Of a stretch of 64,000 bases of DNA, positions 38,152 to 44,995 are shown piece by piece. The stretch's first letter is position 1. Every line of letters starts with the position of its first letter. This stretch comes from Simiduia sp. 21SJ11W-1 (GTDB lineage: Bacteria; Pseudomonadota; Gammaproteobacteria; Pseudomonadales; Cellvibrionaceae). The position numbers were made by a program, and so were the translations under genes. Under the pieces are notes generated by a model that saw only the letters and a program-made list of their open reading frames with translations, did no database searches and was not told the DNA's origin. The DNA lies in NCBI RefSeq assembly GCF_024138675.1, contig NZ_CP090959.1:1240001-1304000 (forward strand), given 5' to 3'.

Positions 38152-39116
38152 TTATTGCGCCTTTAAACTGCGCAATTGGCGCAGGCGCATGAAGTCGCGG
38201 ATCAGCTCGTAGCCAGAGACTGCCCCGATTGCCACAAACACACTGTTCATGGCCTGATTTAGGTGCAGCATCATGTCGGCAGCGCCAGGGTAGTCGCTCA
38301 CCAGTTGCGGCAGGGCGGAATCTGGCACGCAGAGCAGCAGTGTTACTACGGCAATGCATCCGGTGTTGAGCACCATATTGGCCACAAGGCTCGGCGCGTC
38401 CCAGTGCGGGCGCAAGCAGTGATACAGGTGCAGCGCACTGTAGAGCAGTAGCAGGCCGCCAATCACGGGCGTGAGCGCAGCAATGAGTTCAAGGCTGCTT
38501 TGTGTGGGGTAATTAAGGCCTATGTCTTCAAGTGCGGGAAACCAGCCAAATACCATGGCGGCAAACATCAGGTTGATGGCCAGTAAAAACGCGCATTCAC
38601 CCCGCGCGCGCAGGCTCCACGCAGGGCGCAGCGGCGCCAGGCTGTCGGCCTGCCAGGGCTTGGCCTGCAGGTATCTTTGCAAGGGCTGCTCGGCAAAATA
38701 AAACACTGCCGTAATGAAGGTAAAAAACCACACAAAGTGCTCGATGCTGTTACTTATCACAAACAGCAGCATGCTCACGGGCCTTACTTCGGTGTGGGAA
38801 AGGGCGTGCAAGAGGGCGTAACCGGAAAATACACCCACCAGCACCCAGGCAAGGTTTTGCAGTACCAGTTTGTAAACTTCAAGCAGCGGTTGGCTAATCA
38901 ATGCCTGACGGCTATGAAATCGGCTGGCGTATAGCATCGGATTGCCAAATTGTTGCACCAAAGATTTGGCGTGTTGTTGGGGGCATTCGGGTCTTGGGCC
39001 TGTAGCTCTTCCAGCTGATCGTTGAGCTGGGCGCCCAGTTCTTCGCATAAATCCTCGCGGCTAGCGGCGGGGAAGAAAGGGCGGGCGGCGGCAATGTAGC
39101 GGGCAATCCAGCTCAT
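38152..39116 (-). pseudogene. PadR-linked HAAS/permease-prefix-like membrane protein, interrupted by a frameshift
   Basis: Translation begins at the ATG at 39116 (overlapping the padR stop as ATGA) with MSWIARYIAAARPFFPAASR, a helical segment like the prefix domains found downstream of PadR genes. After AQDPNAP the frame must shift at the run of five C at 38979-38983 to continue as QQHAKSLVQQFGNPMLYASRF. The second frame then stays open to 38152 and encodes about five transmembrane segments (LAWVLVGVFSGYALL, FVWFFTFITAVFYF, LLAINLMFAAMVFG, IAALTPVIGGLLLLYSALHLY, TGCIAVVTLLLCVP). One missing C would explain it, either as a real mutation or as a sequencing error. The joined product would be about 321 residues of unknown function. 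Confidence 0.72.
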
Positions 39117-39463
39117 GGTGCAATCTCCTTGTGGGCGTTGCGAATTTGATCTACCGCCCGGGCCAGGCGGCACCATTCGGCATCCAGTTGGGGTAGCAGT
39201 TGTTCACCCAAGGGCGATAAACGGTAAAAGCGGCGCTTGCGGCCGGATTCTTCGCGCCAGTCGCTGGTGAGCAGTGCGTCTTTCTCCAGCCTGCGCACCA
39301 GCGGGTAGAGGGTGCCTTCTTCTACTTCCAGGCCGTGGCCTGCCAGGTGCTTGCGAAGGGAATAGGCGTAGTGCTCTTGGCGGAACGCCAGCAATACCGC
39401 CAGCGACAAGCTACCCCGGCGCAATTCCTGGGTCATTTTGTGTAGCGGCGCATCCGTGTCCAT
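39113..39463 (-). CDS. PadR family transcriptional regulator
   Basis: This 116-residue regulator has the PadR winged helix: RRGSLSLAVLLAFRQEHYAYSL near residues 15-36, VEEGTLYPLVRRLEKDALLTSDW near 47-69 and the wing RKRRFYRLSPLGEQLL. Short PadR proteins (subfamily 2) act mostly as repressors of adjacent membrane protein genes. The ATG follows GAGG in the leader. The stop overlaps the start of the next gene by ATGA, so the two are coupled. Two palindromes overlie its promoter, which indicates autorepression. Confidence 0.93.
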   Translation of the reverse strand: MDTDAPLHKMTQELRRGSLSLAVLLAFRQEHYAYSLRKHLAGHGLEVEEGTLYPLVRRLEKDALLTSDWREESGRKRRFYRLSPLGEQLLPQLDAEWCRLARAVDQIRNAHKEIAP

Positions 39464-39481
39464 TGGGTGCCTCGATATTTA

Positions 39482-39522
39482 TACTGTGTAATGCACAGTA
39501 AATACTATGTGGTGCACAGTAT
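39482..39522. promoter_or_regulatory. Tandem PadR-type operators
   Basis: Two inverted repeats lie side by side: tactgtg-N5-cacagta (39482-39500, perfect) and atactatg-N5-cacagtat (39502-39522, one mismatch). Their centres are 21 bp apart, two helical turns. One covers the -10 box and the other the likely transcription start of padR, so PadR is the obvious ligand. Confidence 0.82.
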
Positions 39523-39530
39523 TGTGTCAA
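39502..39530 (-). promoter_or_regulatory. Sigma70-type promoter of padR
   Basis: Leftward, TTGACA (39530-39525) and TAGTAT (39507-39502) are separated by exactly 17 bp. Both boxes are close to consensus, and the padR ATG lies about 40 bp past the -10 box. The -10 box and spacer are overlaid by an operator palindrome. Confidence 0.8.
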
Positions 39531-39748
39531 GGTGCTGATTGGCCTCAAGCACTGGGCCTGGCAAGGAGAGGGCTGGGCGCGCCAGGAATAGCCCCAAAGG
39601 CCAGAAAATGTTGGGTGCCAAAAGGTGAGCGTGCGGAAAGTGAAAAAAGTGGAAATTTAATGGAACTAAGTGGCCGCAGGCACATCCAAGAACCATATGA
39701 ATGAACGTTGGTGTGTTTTTCATATTGTCTCCTCATTGATTGATGCTT
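39531..39748. other. Intergenic stretch, possibly a small rightward transcript
   Basis: No conserved protein is seen. A 17-codon open frame (39697-39750, M-N-E-R-W...) ends at the stem of a rightward terminator but lacks a good ribosome site. A larger leftward frame (39505-39723) runs into the padR operators and is not convincing. Confidence 0.3.
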
Positions 39749-39775
39749 AGCCGCGCCTTTTGGCGCGGCTTTTTT
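39749..39775 (+). terminator. Orphan rightward intrinsic terminator
   Basis: A 9-bp stem (agccgcgcc/ggcgcggct) with a TTTT loop runs into six T. The genes on both sides are leftward, so it does not terminate any recognised gene. It may end a short RNA that starts near the padR operators. Confidence 0.78.
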
Positions 39776-39815
39776 ATGGGCGCCATTTGAGTGGCCGGTG
39801 GCTTATTTGGGAGGT

Positions 39816-39840
39816 AAAAAAAGGCGGCCAATGGCCGCCT
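39816..39840 (-). terminator. Intrinsic terminator of the GIN/ABC operon
   Basis: Leftward, an 8-bp stem (AGGCGGCC with GGCCGCCT) and 3-nt loop run into seven T. It lies 50 bp past the stop of the last GIN-domain gene and closes the operon. Confidence 0.9.
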
Positions 39841-39889
39841 GAAATAACACGAGGATGAGGAAAAGGTTGGCGCTTAGTGCCCGGGTTTA

Positions 39890-40765
39890 CTAATAGTAAA
39901 TTCTTGCTTGGTAGCCGCCAGCAATGGCGTTGATACGCATGCCCTGGGTCTTTGCTTTGGGTTGCCCGTAGTAGTTAATGCGACCTTGGTCGGCGGTTTT
40001 TGCATCTAAATGACGTTTTACTTTCACCGTCATGCGGGCGCTGCCGGCCACGTGAAGTTGGGCATCGTTTGCACGCAGGCCTGTGGCCGTGCACTCGCCA
40101 TCGCCATCCATGTGCCACTGCACGTGGGTGGCCTGGCCGCTCAGTTTGCAATTCACCTGGCCTTTGAGCGCCCCTTGCAGCGTGTTGAGGTGTAGCCCGT
40201 CTGCGCGCACAAGGCCCGCGCCATTGGCTACCAAGCGCATGCTCTGCCCGTGAATCTCATCAGCCTGCACATCAATTTTGCCGTTCACGGTAATGGCAAG
40301 ATTGCTTGCGGTAAGCTTGTTGACATCCAGCTTTCCCAAGCCATTAAAGGTAATGGTCAGCGCAGGCTCATCGATATCTGCAATTCTGGCTGCAAAGTAG
40401 CCATTTAATGTGAGTGCCTTGGGTTGTTTGAGTGTTAAGCGATAGTGAATGTCTTGCTGAACCTGATTGCCTCCCAGCGCCTGCTGCCACCATTGCTTGG
40501 TTTTGTACCAGGTGGAGCGGGTGCGGGTGTCGGTGATTACCAACAGGTCATCTTCCAGTGCAAGTTCGAGGTGTGGCGTGACATCTTCACCGGCAATCAC
40601 ATCGAGCTGGTTGGTATCACCTTGGGCCACGCTGATGTGGCCGTAGGCATCCAGTCGCACGTTTTGTACGGCATCAAGCGCGTAGGTGTGGCGGAAGTTG
40701 CCCGCCGCACACACCCACATGCTGAGTGCGGAAATTGTCAAAAGCAGTGCAATTGCAATTTTCAC
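39890..40765 (-). CDS. Exported DUF2807 (head GIN domain) protein
   Basis: This 291-residue protein starts with GTG at 40765. I chose this start because AAGGA lies 7 nt ahead and because a signal peptide (VKIAIALLLTISALSMWVCAA) follows at once. The body is predicted to be beta-helical: ALDAVQNVRLDAYGHISVAQGDTNQLDVIAGEDV at the start and a run of short strands with Gly/Asn turns later. The DUF2807 family is exported, and its role is unknown. It lies 12 bp after the permease gene, at the end of the GntR/ABC operon. A second, better-conserved member of the family (43392-44306) sits at the front, so the two bracket the exporter genes. Confidence 0.82.
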   Translation of the reverse strand: MKIAIALLLTISALSMWVCAAGNFRHTYALDAVQNVRLDAYGHISVAQGDTNQLDVIAGEDVTPHLELALEDDLLVITDTRTRSTWYKTKQWWQQALGGNQVQQDIHYRLTLKQPKALTLNGYFAARIADIDEPALTITFNGLGKLDVNKLTASNLAITVNGKIDVQADEIHGQSMRLVANGAGLVRADGLHLNTLQGALKGQVNCKLSGQATHVQWHMDGDGECTATGLRANDAQLHVAGSARMTVKVKRHLDAKTADQGRINYYGQPKAKTQGMRINAIAGGYQARIYY

Positions 40766-40776
40766 GATCGCGTCCT

Positions 40777-42120
40777 TTAGATCTCGTAGCGATGGTTGCG
40801 CAACCAGATGGTCGCGTAGATTAGGCCTGCGGCCACAATCAGGCCAACCCACAGGCTTGGGCTTGCCAGAAACTCACCCATAGGGCTGATGCCGGTATCG
40901 GTAAAGCGCACATAGCCGCTGTAGCCGTTGTCGTCGATGGAAACGCCGGGAATGCGCGCGCTGATCGCGCCTACCAGGAGCTTGCTGCCGAAAATGATTT
41001 GCTCAGCCAACATCAGGACTACCGGAGGTAACAGTGCCAGTAAAAACGGTGAGCGCTTGGCCGCCGCTGAGCACACCATCAGCCAGGCAAAAAATGGCAG
41101 GCTCCACAGGGCAACGCCGAGCGCGGTAAACCAGTGGCTTACGGCAATGCTGATCAAATTAACGCCGGTGAAAATTTCCCAAGGTGTGGTGCTTGATGAG
41201 TAACCCGCTACGTAGAGCATGGTGAGAATCACAAACACGATACCTACAGCCAGCGCACACAGGGTGGCGATGGTAGGCAGTGCCACCAGGCCAACCGCAA
41301 GTTTGGTGAATACCTGTTGGGCTTCTGAAACCGGCATGGATTTCCAAAACAGGATGCTGTGGTCTTTGCGGTCTGTGTAGAGGCAAGAGAGCAGGTAGTA
41401 ATAACTTACCAGCAGCATCAGGCCTGAAAACAACACCATGAACCCTTTGAGTACATCGTTGACGGATTCAATATTGTCGTCGGTAAAATCCAGCTCATCG
41501 GTTTTTTCAATCACAGTGACGGTTTCAGGGAAGTGACGGATTTCCCCGGTTGCGGGCGCCTCGGGGGCCGCTGCTGCACCGGGTGCTTCAGGTGCCGCAG
41601 GTGCTTTGGGCGCCTCAGGCATGGCCTTTGCGAGCTTGGCATCCAGGCGTGCAATGCGTTCGTCTAAGCGGGCGGCTTCGCGATCGAGCTGACGGCGTAC
41701 TTCCATGTGTACGGTTTCACCATCGATTTTAATTTCATCGCGGGTGATGGTGATGTCTATGCCTTGGCGATCCAGCTCACGTTGCGCCGCTTGCAGTTCG
41801 CGCCGAATTTCTTCGTTAACTTCTTCATCAAAGTGTTCGGCCACTTCATCGCGCGCTTGAAGGATATCTTCACGGGCTTGAACAAGTGCCTCGCGCTCCA
41901 TGTGCAACCGCTCTTCACTGCTGTGGAACTCATGGTGCCCGCCGCGGGTGATGTGGAAGTCGTTGTCATCTAACTGGTAATTGATCACGCCGCTGGCGTA
42001 AAGGCCAAGCGCGCCAACCATCAGCAGGGCAATCAATGCAGCACAAATGACGGGTAGGCGGGTAAAGCTGCCGCGGTATTCCCAAAATTCGCGCTTCACA
42101 GGTGTGATATAGCGGTTCAT
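40777..42120 (-). CDS. ABC-2-type permease with a large coiled-coil extracytoplasmic insert
   Basis: This 447-residue membrane protein starts MNRYITPVKREFWEYRGSFTRLP at the ATG at 42120, overlapping the ATPase stop (ATGA). TM1 is near residues 22-42. Then comes an insert of about 190 residues: heptad-rich helix (MEREALVQAREDILQARDEV, RRQLDREAARLDERIARLDA) followed by an Ala-Pro-Glu-rich linker (residues about 165-190). Five or so further TM segments follow (GFMVLFSGLMLLVSYYYLL, ALAVGIVFVILTMLYVAGY, FTALGVALWSLPFFAWLMV). It pairs with the ATPase at 42117. Such an insert is unusual for a simple ABC-2 permease and suggests contact with a periplasmic or secreted partner. Confidence 0.8.
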   Translation of the reverse strand: MNRYITPVKREFWEYRGSFTRLPVICAALIALLMVGALGLYASGVINYQLDDNDFHITRGGHHEFHSSEERLHMEREALVQAREDILQARDEVAEHFDEEVNEEIRRELQAAQRELDRQGIDITITRDEIKIDGETVHMEVRRQLDREAARLDERIARLDAKLAKAMPEAPKAPAAPEAPGAAAAPEAPATGEIRHFPETVTVIEKTDELDFTDDNIESVNDVLKGFMVLFSGLMLLVSYYYLLSCLYTDRKDHSILFWKSMPVSEAQQVFTKLAVGLVALPTIATLCALAVGIVFVILTMLYVAGYSSSTTPWEIFTGVNLISIAVSHWFTALGVALWSLPFFAWLMVCSAAAKRSPFLLALLPPVVLMLAEQIIFGSKLLVGAISARIPGVSIDDNGYSGYVRFTDTGISPMGEFLASPSLWVGLIVAAGLIYATIWLRNHRYEI

Positions 42121-42989
42121 TGTGTGTGCCCCCAAGCAAGATTCGGTTGAATTTTGGCCACAAATAAGTCGGTGATACTCGGTGTGTGCAGGCTACCGAG
42201 TGCTTCCAATTGTGTGCGCTCGGCATTTTCATAAATAGCGCTAAAACCACCCAGGCGTGGGCTTACGTGAATGGGGTTTAGTGCTGCGGCCTCGGCTTGT
42301 TGTGGCTTGTTGATGTGCACTTCTACAAAACGCTCGGGCACATCTTCCATGGCAACGTTTAACACCAGTTCGCCTGCATTGATAAACACCAGATCTGTCA
42401 AGATGGTTTCGATTTCTTCCACCTGGTGGGTGGTAATCAGTATGGTCTTTTCTTCGTCGAAGTAATCGTTCAAAAGCGAGGTGTAAAACTGCTTTCTATA
42501 TAAGATGTCGAGCCCGAGCGTGGGTTCATCCAACACCAGCAGTTTGCTGTCTATGGCCATAATCAACGACAAGTGCAGCTGTGTGATCATGCCCTTGGAT
42601 AAACTGCTTACCTTGGCATTCGGCTTGATTTTGGTTTTTTCCAAAAACGCCTGGGCCTTGGCGCGATTAAAGCGTGGGTGAACGGCAGCCACGTACTCAA
42701 GGGCTTCGCTGACTTTCAGCCAGCGGGGCAAAATGGCGGTGTCGGCAATGAAACTGACTTGCTCTAGCAGTTCGCGTCGCTGTTGAACGGGGTTCATGCC
42801 CAGTACGTTCAGCTCGCCTTCTACTTCGGCCAGGCCAAGAATGCCTTTCAGCGCCGTGGTTTTACCGGCGCCGTTCGGCCCGATGAGCCCCACAATGCGC
42901 CCGGGCGCTATGTCGAAGGTGACTTGGTTTAACGCTTGATGATTGCCGTAGCGCTTGGATAGGCCGCGGGCTTGAATGATCGGTTGCAT
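42117..42989 (-). CDS. ABC transporter ATP-binding protein
   Basis: This 290-residue cytoplasmic ATPase has Walker A GPNGAGKTT near residues 37-45, a Q-loop at VSFIADTA, the LSKGM signature near 134, Walker B LLVLDEPTLGLD near 150-161 and H-loop ITTHQVEE. A C-terminal extension of about 80 residues is common in YtrB/CcmA-like drug or peptide exporters. The stop overlaps the permease start and the start overlaps the GntR stop, so the three are translationally linked. Substrate unknown. Confidence 0.94.
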   Translation of the reverse strand: MQPIIQARGLSKRYGNHQALNQVTFDIAPGRIVGLIGPNGAGKTTALKGILGLAEVEGELNVLGMNPVQQRRELLEQVSFIADTAILPRWLKVSEALEYVAAVHPRFNRAKAQAFLEKTKIKPNAKVSSLSKGMITQLHLSLIMAIDSKLLVLDEPTLGLDILYRKQFYTSLLNDYFDEEKTILITTHQVEEIETILTDLVFINAGELVLNVAMEDVPERFVEVHINKPQQAEAAALNPIHVSPRLGGFSAIYENAERTQLEALGSLHTPSITDLFVAKIQPNLAWGHTQ

Positions 42990-43360
42990 TACGCGGTTTC
43001 CTCTGCGTTGTTGATGTGTTCAACCAGCTCGTCCTTGCTGATGCCCAACTGAACGATGCGCTGAATTAACTTTGGCAGCTCAATGCTCAAGAATTTTTCT
43101 TTTTCAGCGTTCAAAATTTTCTCCCTTGCCCCTTCGATAACAAACATGCCCAAACCTCGCTTCTTTTCTACCAGACCTTCGTCCACTAACTCCTGATAGG
43201 CCTTGGACACGGTCAAATGGTTAATTTGAAATTCTGCGGAAACCGCTCTTACTGAGGGAATGGCATCCCCTTCGGTATAAGCGCCTTCCATAATTAGGCC
43301 TACCATTCGGTCGCGTAGCTGACGGTAGATAGGCTGATCATCATTCCACTGCTGTTGCAT
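42989..43360 (-). CDS. GntR family transcriptional regulator, YtrA subfamily
   Basis: This 123-residue protein has an N-terminal winged helix (PIYRQLRDRMVGLIMEGAY, SVRAVSAEFQINHLTVSKAYQELVDEGLVEKKRGLGMFV, residues about 10-75). A short C-terminal helical tail of about 45 residues follows, with no large effector domain. That shape defines YtrA-type GntR regulators, which usually repress an ABC transporter operon and respond to cell-envelope stress. It lies in front of the ATPase with a 1-bp overlap and 31 bp after the GIN gene. A palindrome and repeated half-sites upstream of the operon are its likely operators. Confidence 0.93.
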   Translation of the reverse strand: MQQQWNDDQPIYRQLRDRMVGLIMEGAYTEGDAIPSVRAVSAEFQINHLTVSKAYQELVDEGLVEKKRGLGMFVIEGAREKILNAEKEKFLSIELPKLIQRIVQLGISKDELVEHINNAEETA

Positions 43361-43391
43361 AATTCTTACCTTGTATGGGTGGCTTGGGTGA

Positions 43392-44306
43392 TCACTTGGG
43401 TGTTGCTCCCAAGGATTTCACGCTGCTGGCACCGCTGGTATCTACTTTGATCAGTGGCTGGCCGTAGTAGTGCACATCCGAGGCACCACTGGCATCTACG
43501 TGCAGTTTATCGGTAACCCACACCTTGGCATCGGCAGAACCCGAGAGGTTGAGCTCGGCCATGGTGCTTTTCAGGTGTTTTGCGTTGTAGTCACCGGAGC
43601 CGCCAATATCAACAGATTGGCTGTTAATAGTGCCTTCGCTGATGGCCGTATCGCCTGAGCCTGCCATAGAAAGTTCCAGACGGTCGGCATTTAAGGTGCC
43701 GATGCGAATGTCGCCAGAGCCTGCTGAGGTAATTTCAGCAAGGCCTTTAACTTCCAGGGTTTTAATGCGCATGTCGCCAGAGCCTGCAGTATCTAACTCG
43801 GTTTCTTGCACGTTAATGCTGTCTGCCGATATGTCACCCGAGCCCGCCGAAGATATTTCCAGCGCATCAGCTTTAAGTGATTTCAAGCGCACATCACCAG
43901 AGCCTGCGGTATCCACCTTCAGGCGCTTGGCGGTGAGGTCGGTGGCAAATTCCACATCCACCGAGCCCATGCTTTTCACTTTGTTGAGTTGCTTGACGGT
44001 AAGCTTGTAGTGAATGCCGTTATCAATGCGGAAAAAGCCCCAGGAATTGCCTTCTTTAATACGTAACCGCAAGTTGCTGCCCCGCGCGTCTACCTCTATG
44101 CGCTCCATCACCTTTTCACTGGCGATGATTTCCAGGCTTTCGGTATCGCCTTGGGTAATGGTAAGCAAGCCCGGGCCTGCAACTTCCACCTGATCGATAT
44201 CTTCAATGGCGATGTTTTTCTTGTGCAATTCTTCAGCCTGTAGCGGGGCAGTCATCAGCAATGCCACTGACATACAAAAGCCGGTAATAATTTGCAGGGT
44301 TTTCAT
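43392..44306 (-). CDS. Exported DUF2807 (head GIN domain) beta-helix protein
   Basis: This 304-residue protein has a signal peptide (MKTLQIITGFCMSVALLMTAPLQA) and an AGGAG-type ribosome site. The mature part is made of about nine short repeats spaced roughly 20 residues apart, each centred on a turn such as DTAGSGD, SSAGSGD, TSAGSGD, SMAGSGD or IGGSGD, with alternate hydrophobic residues between them. That is the pattern of a right-handed beta-helix of the DUF2807 family. The protein probably sits at the cell surface or in the periplasm. It precedes the GntR gene by 31 bp in the operon. The function is unknown, and nothing suggests catalysis. Confidence 0.87.
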   Translation of the reverse strand: MKTLQIITGFCMSVALLMTAPLQAEELHKKNIAIEDIDQVEVAGPGLLTITQGDTESLEIIASEKVMERIEVDARGSNLRLRIKEGNSWGFFRIDNGIHYKLTVKQLNKVKSMGSVDVEFATDLTAKRLKVDTAGSGDVRLKSLKADALEISSAGSGDISADSINVQETELDTAGSGDMRIKTLEVKGLAEITSAGSGDIRIGTLNADRLELSMAGSGDTAISEGTINSQSVDIGGSGDYNAKHLKSTMAELNLSGSADAKVWVTDKLHVDASGASDVHYYGQPLIKVDTSGASSVKSLGATPK

Positions 44307-44350
44307 GTGATCTCCTGGGATTTCTTATGTGTTAGTGGGTGTTAAATGGA

Positions 44351-44674
44351 TTAAATGCCAGCCAAATCAAAGGCTGATTGCGCCGCGCGCTTGGCAATTT
44401 CTTGCGCGAGGTTGGCGGCCAGTTCGGTGACTTCAATTTCTATCAGCTGCCCGTTAACCACATCGCGGAATGTCCAGCTGTTGGTATTCTTTGTAACCAG
44501 TGCCGGGCGTGTGGCTTCAACGGTTTGGGCTTTTTGGGGTGCCTCTTCAATGGCGGCCAGTGCCCATTCGGTATTGATGCTGGGCACAGGCGCCTGAATG
44601 GAGGTTTCTGCCAGGGCTGTGCTGCTTGCGATTAATGTGGCGGCTGCAATGGCGATGCTGCGCAATGTGTTCAT
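44351..44674 (-). CDS. Small exported protein, first gene of the GIN/ABC operon
   Basis: This 107-residue protein starts MNTLRSIAIAAATLIASSTALA-ET at the ATG at 44674, with GAGGA 8 nt upstream. Translation further upstream would run through the promoter. The mature part of about 85 residues has no family I recognise. It contains NSWTFRDVVNGQLIEIEVTEL followed by an amphipathic helix rich in Ala. The GIN gene follows after 44 bp, so it is probably the leader gene of the same transcript. It could be a secreted partner of the exporter. Confidence 0.7.
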   Translation of the reverse strand: MNTLRSIAIAAATLIASSTALAETSIQAPVPSINTEWALAAIEEAPQKAQTVEATRPALVTKNTNSWTFRDVVNGQLIEIEVTELAANLAQEIAKRAAQSAFDLAGI

Positions 44675-44732
44675 GGTGTTGTCCTCAAAAATTTGTCTGC
44701 GGTTGGATCGCAGTAACTTCCTTGCTGATCCG

Positions 44733-44754
44733 GTGTTATACGTAACTATAACAC
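44733..44754. promoter_or_regulatory. Palindromic operator gtgttata-N6-tataacac
   Basis: Perfect 8-bp arms are separated by 6 bp, and the site covers the -10 box and the start region. Its size and symmetry fit a GntR-type dimer, and the only GntR gene nearby is in the operon it would control. Confidence 0.78.
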
Positions 44755-44772
44755 TAGTTTTGTATATCGCAA
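44745..44772 (-). promoter_or_regulatory. Sigma70-type promoter of the GIN/ABC operon
   Basis: Leftward, TTGCGA (44772-44767) and TATAGT (44750-44745) lie 16 bp apart, with an AT-rich spacer. The predicted start is about 65 bp before the small exported gene. The -10 box lies inside a palindromic operator. Confidence 0.68.
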
Positions 44773-44887
44773 TATCTCTGTGTGAATTTTGTGCAAAATA
44801 ATTACGAGTGTTTTTAAAAGCCATTTAAAAACAATGGCTTACGATATAATTGAGGATGCAGATTTTCGAGCCAAAATGGCCAGAGAG

Positions 44888-44946
44888 GTGTTATAGGGGT
44901 GCTATAGGGGTGCTATAGGGGTGTTATATGGGTCTTATATGGGTGT
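44888..44946. repeat. 11-bp direct repeats carrying the operator half-site
   Basis: Five copies of the half-site GTGNTATA/GTCTTATA start at 44888, 44899, 44910, 44921 and 44932, at exact 11-bp steps. The core unit is tataggggtgc, drifting to tatatgggtgt. Copies 1 and 4 match the arm of the promoter palindrome (gtgttata) in full. The array lies about 135 bp upstream of that palindrome and 50 bp past the end of the coiled-coil gene. Confidence 0.85.
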
Positions 44947-44995
44947 AGCGGGGCAGCTAAATCGGGGGGCAGTCGCTGCGGCGGCTGGCCGCTGG

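Noticed and set aside
38979-38983. Programmed -1 frameshift like dnaX
   Set aside because: The run is C CCC AAC, where only the P-site codon can re-pair after slipping, and no strong downstream stem was seen. A missing C is simpler.
39505-39723. A 72-residue leftward protein upstream of padR
   Set aside because: The frame ends inside the padR promoter and operators and shows no family or signal.
44675-44824. N-terminal extension of the small exported protein
   Set aside because: It would run through the promoter and the operator palindrome. The ATG at 44674 has GAGGA and a signal peptide follows.
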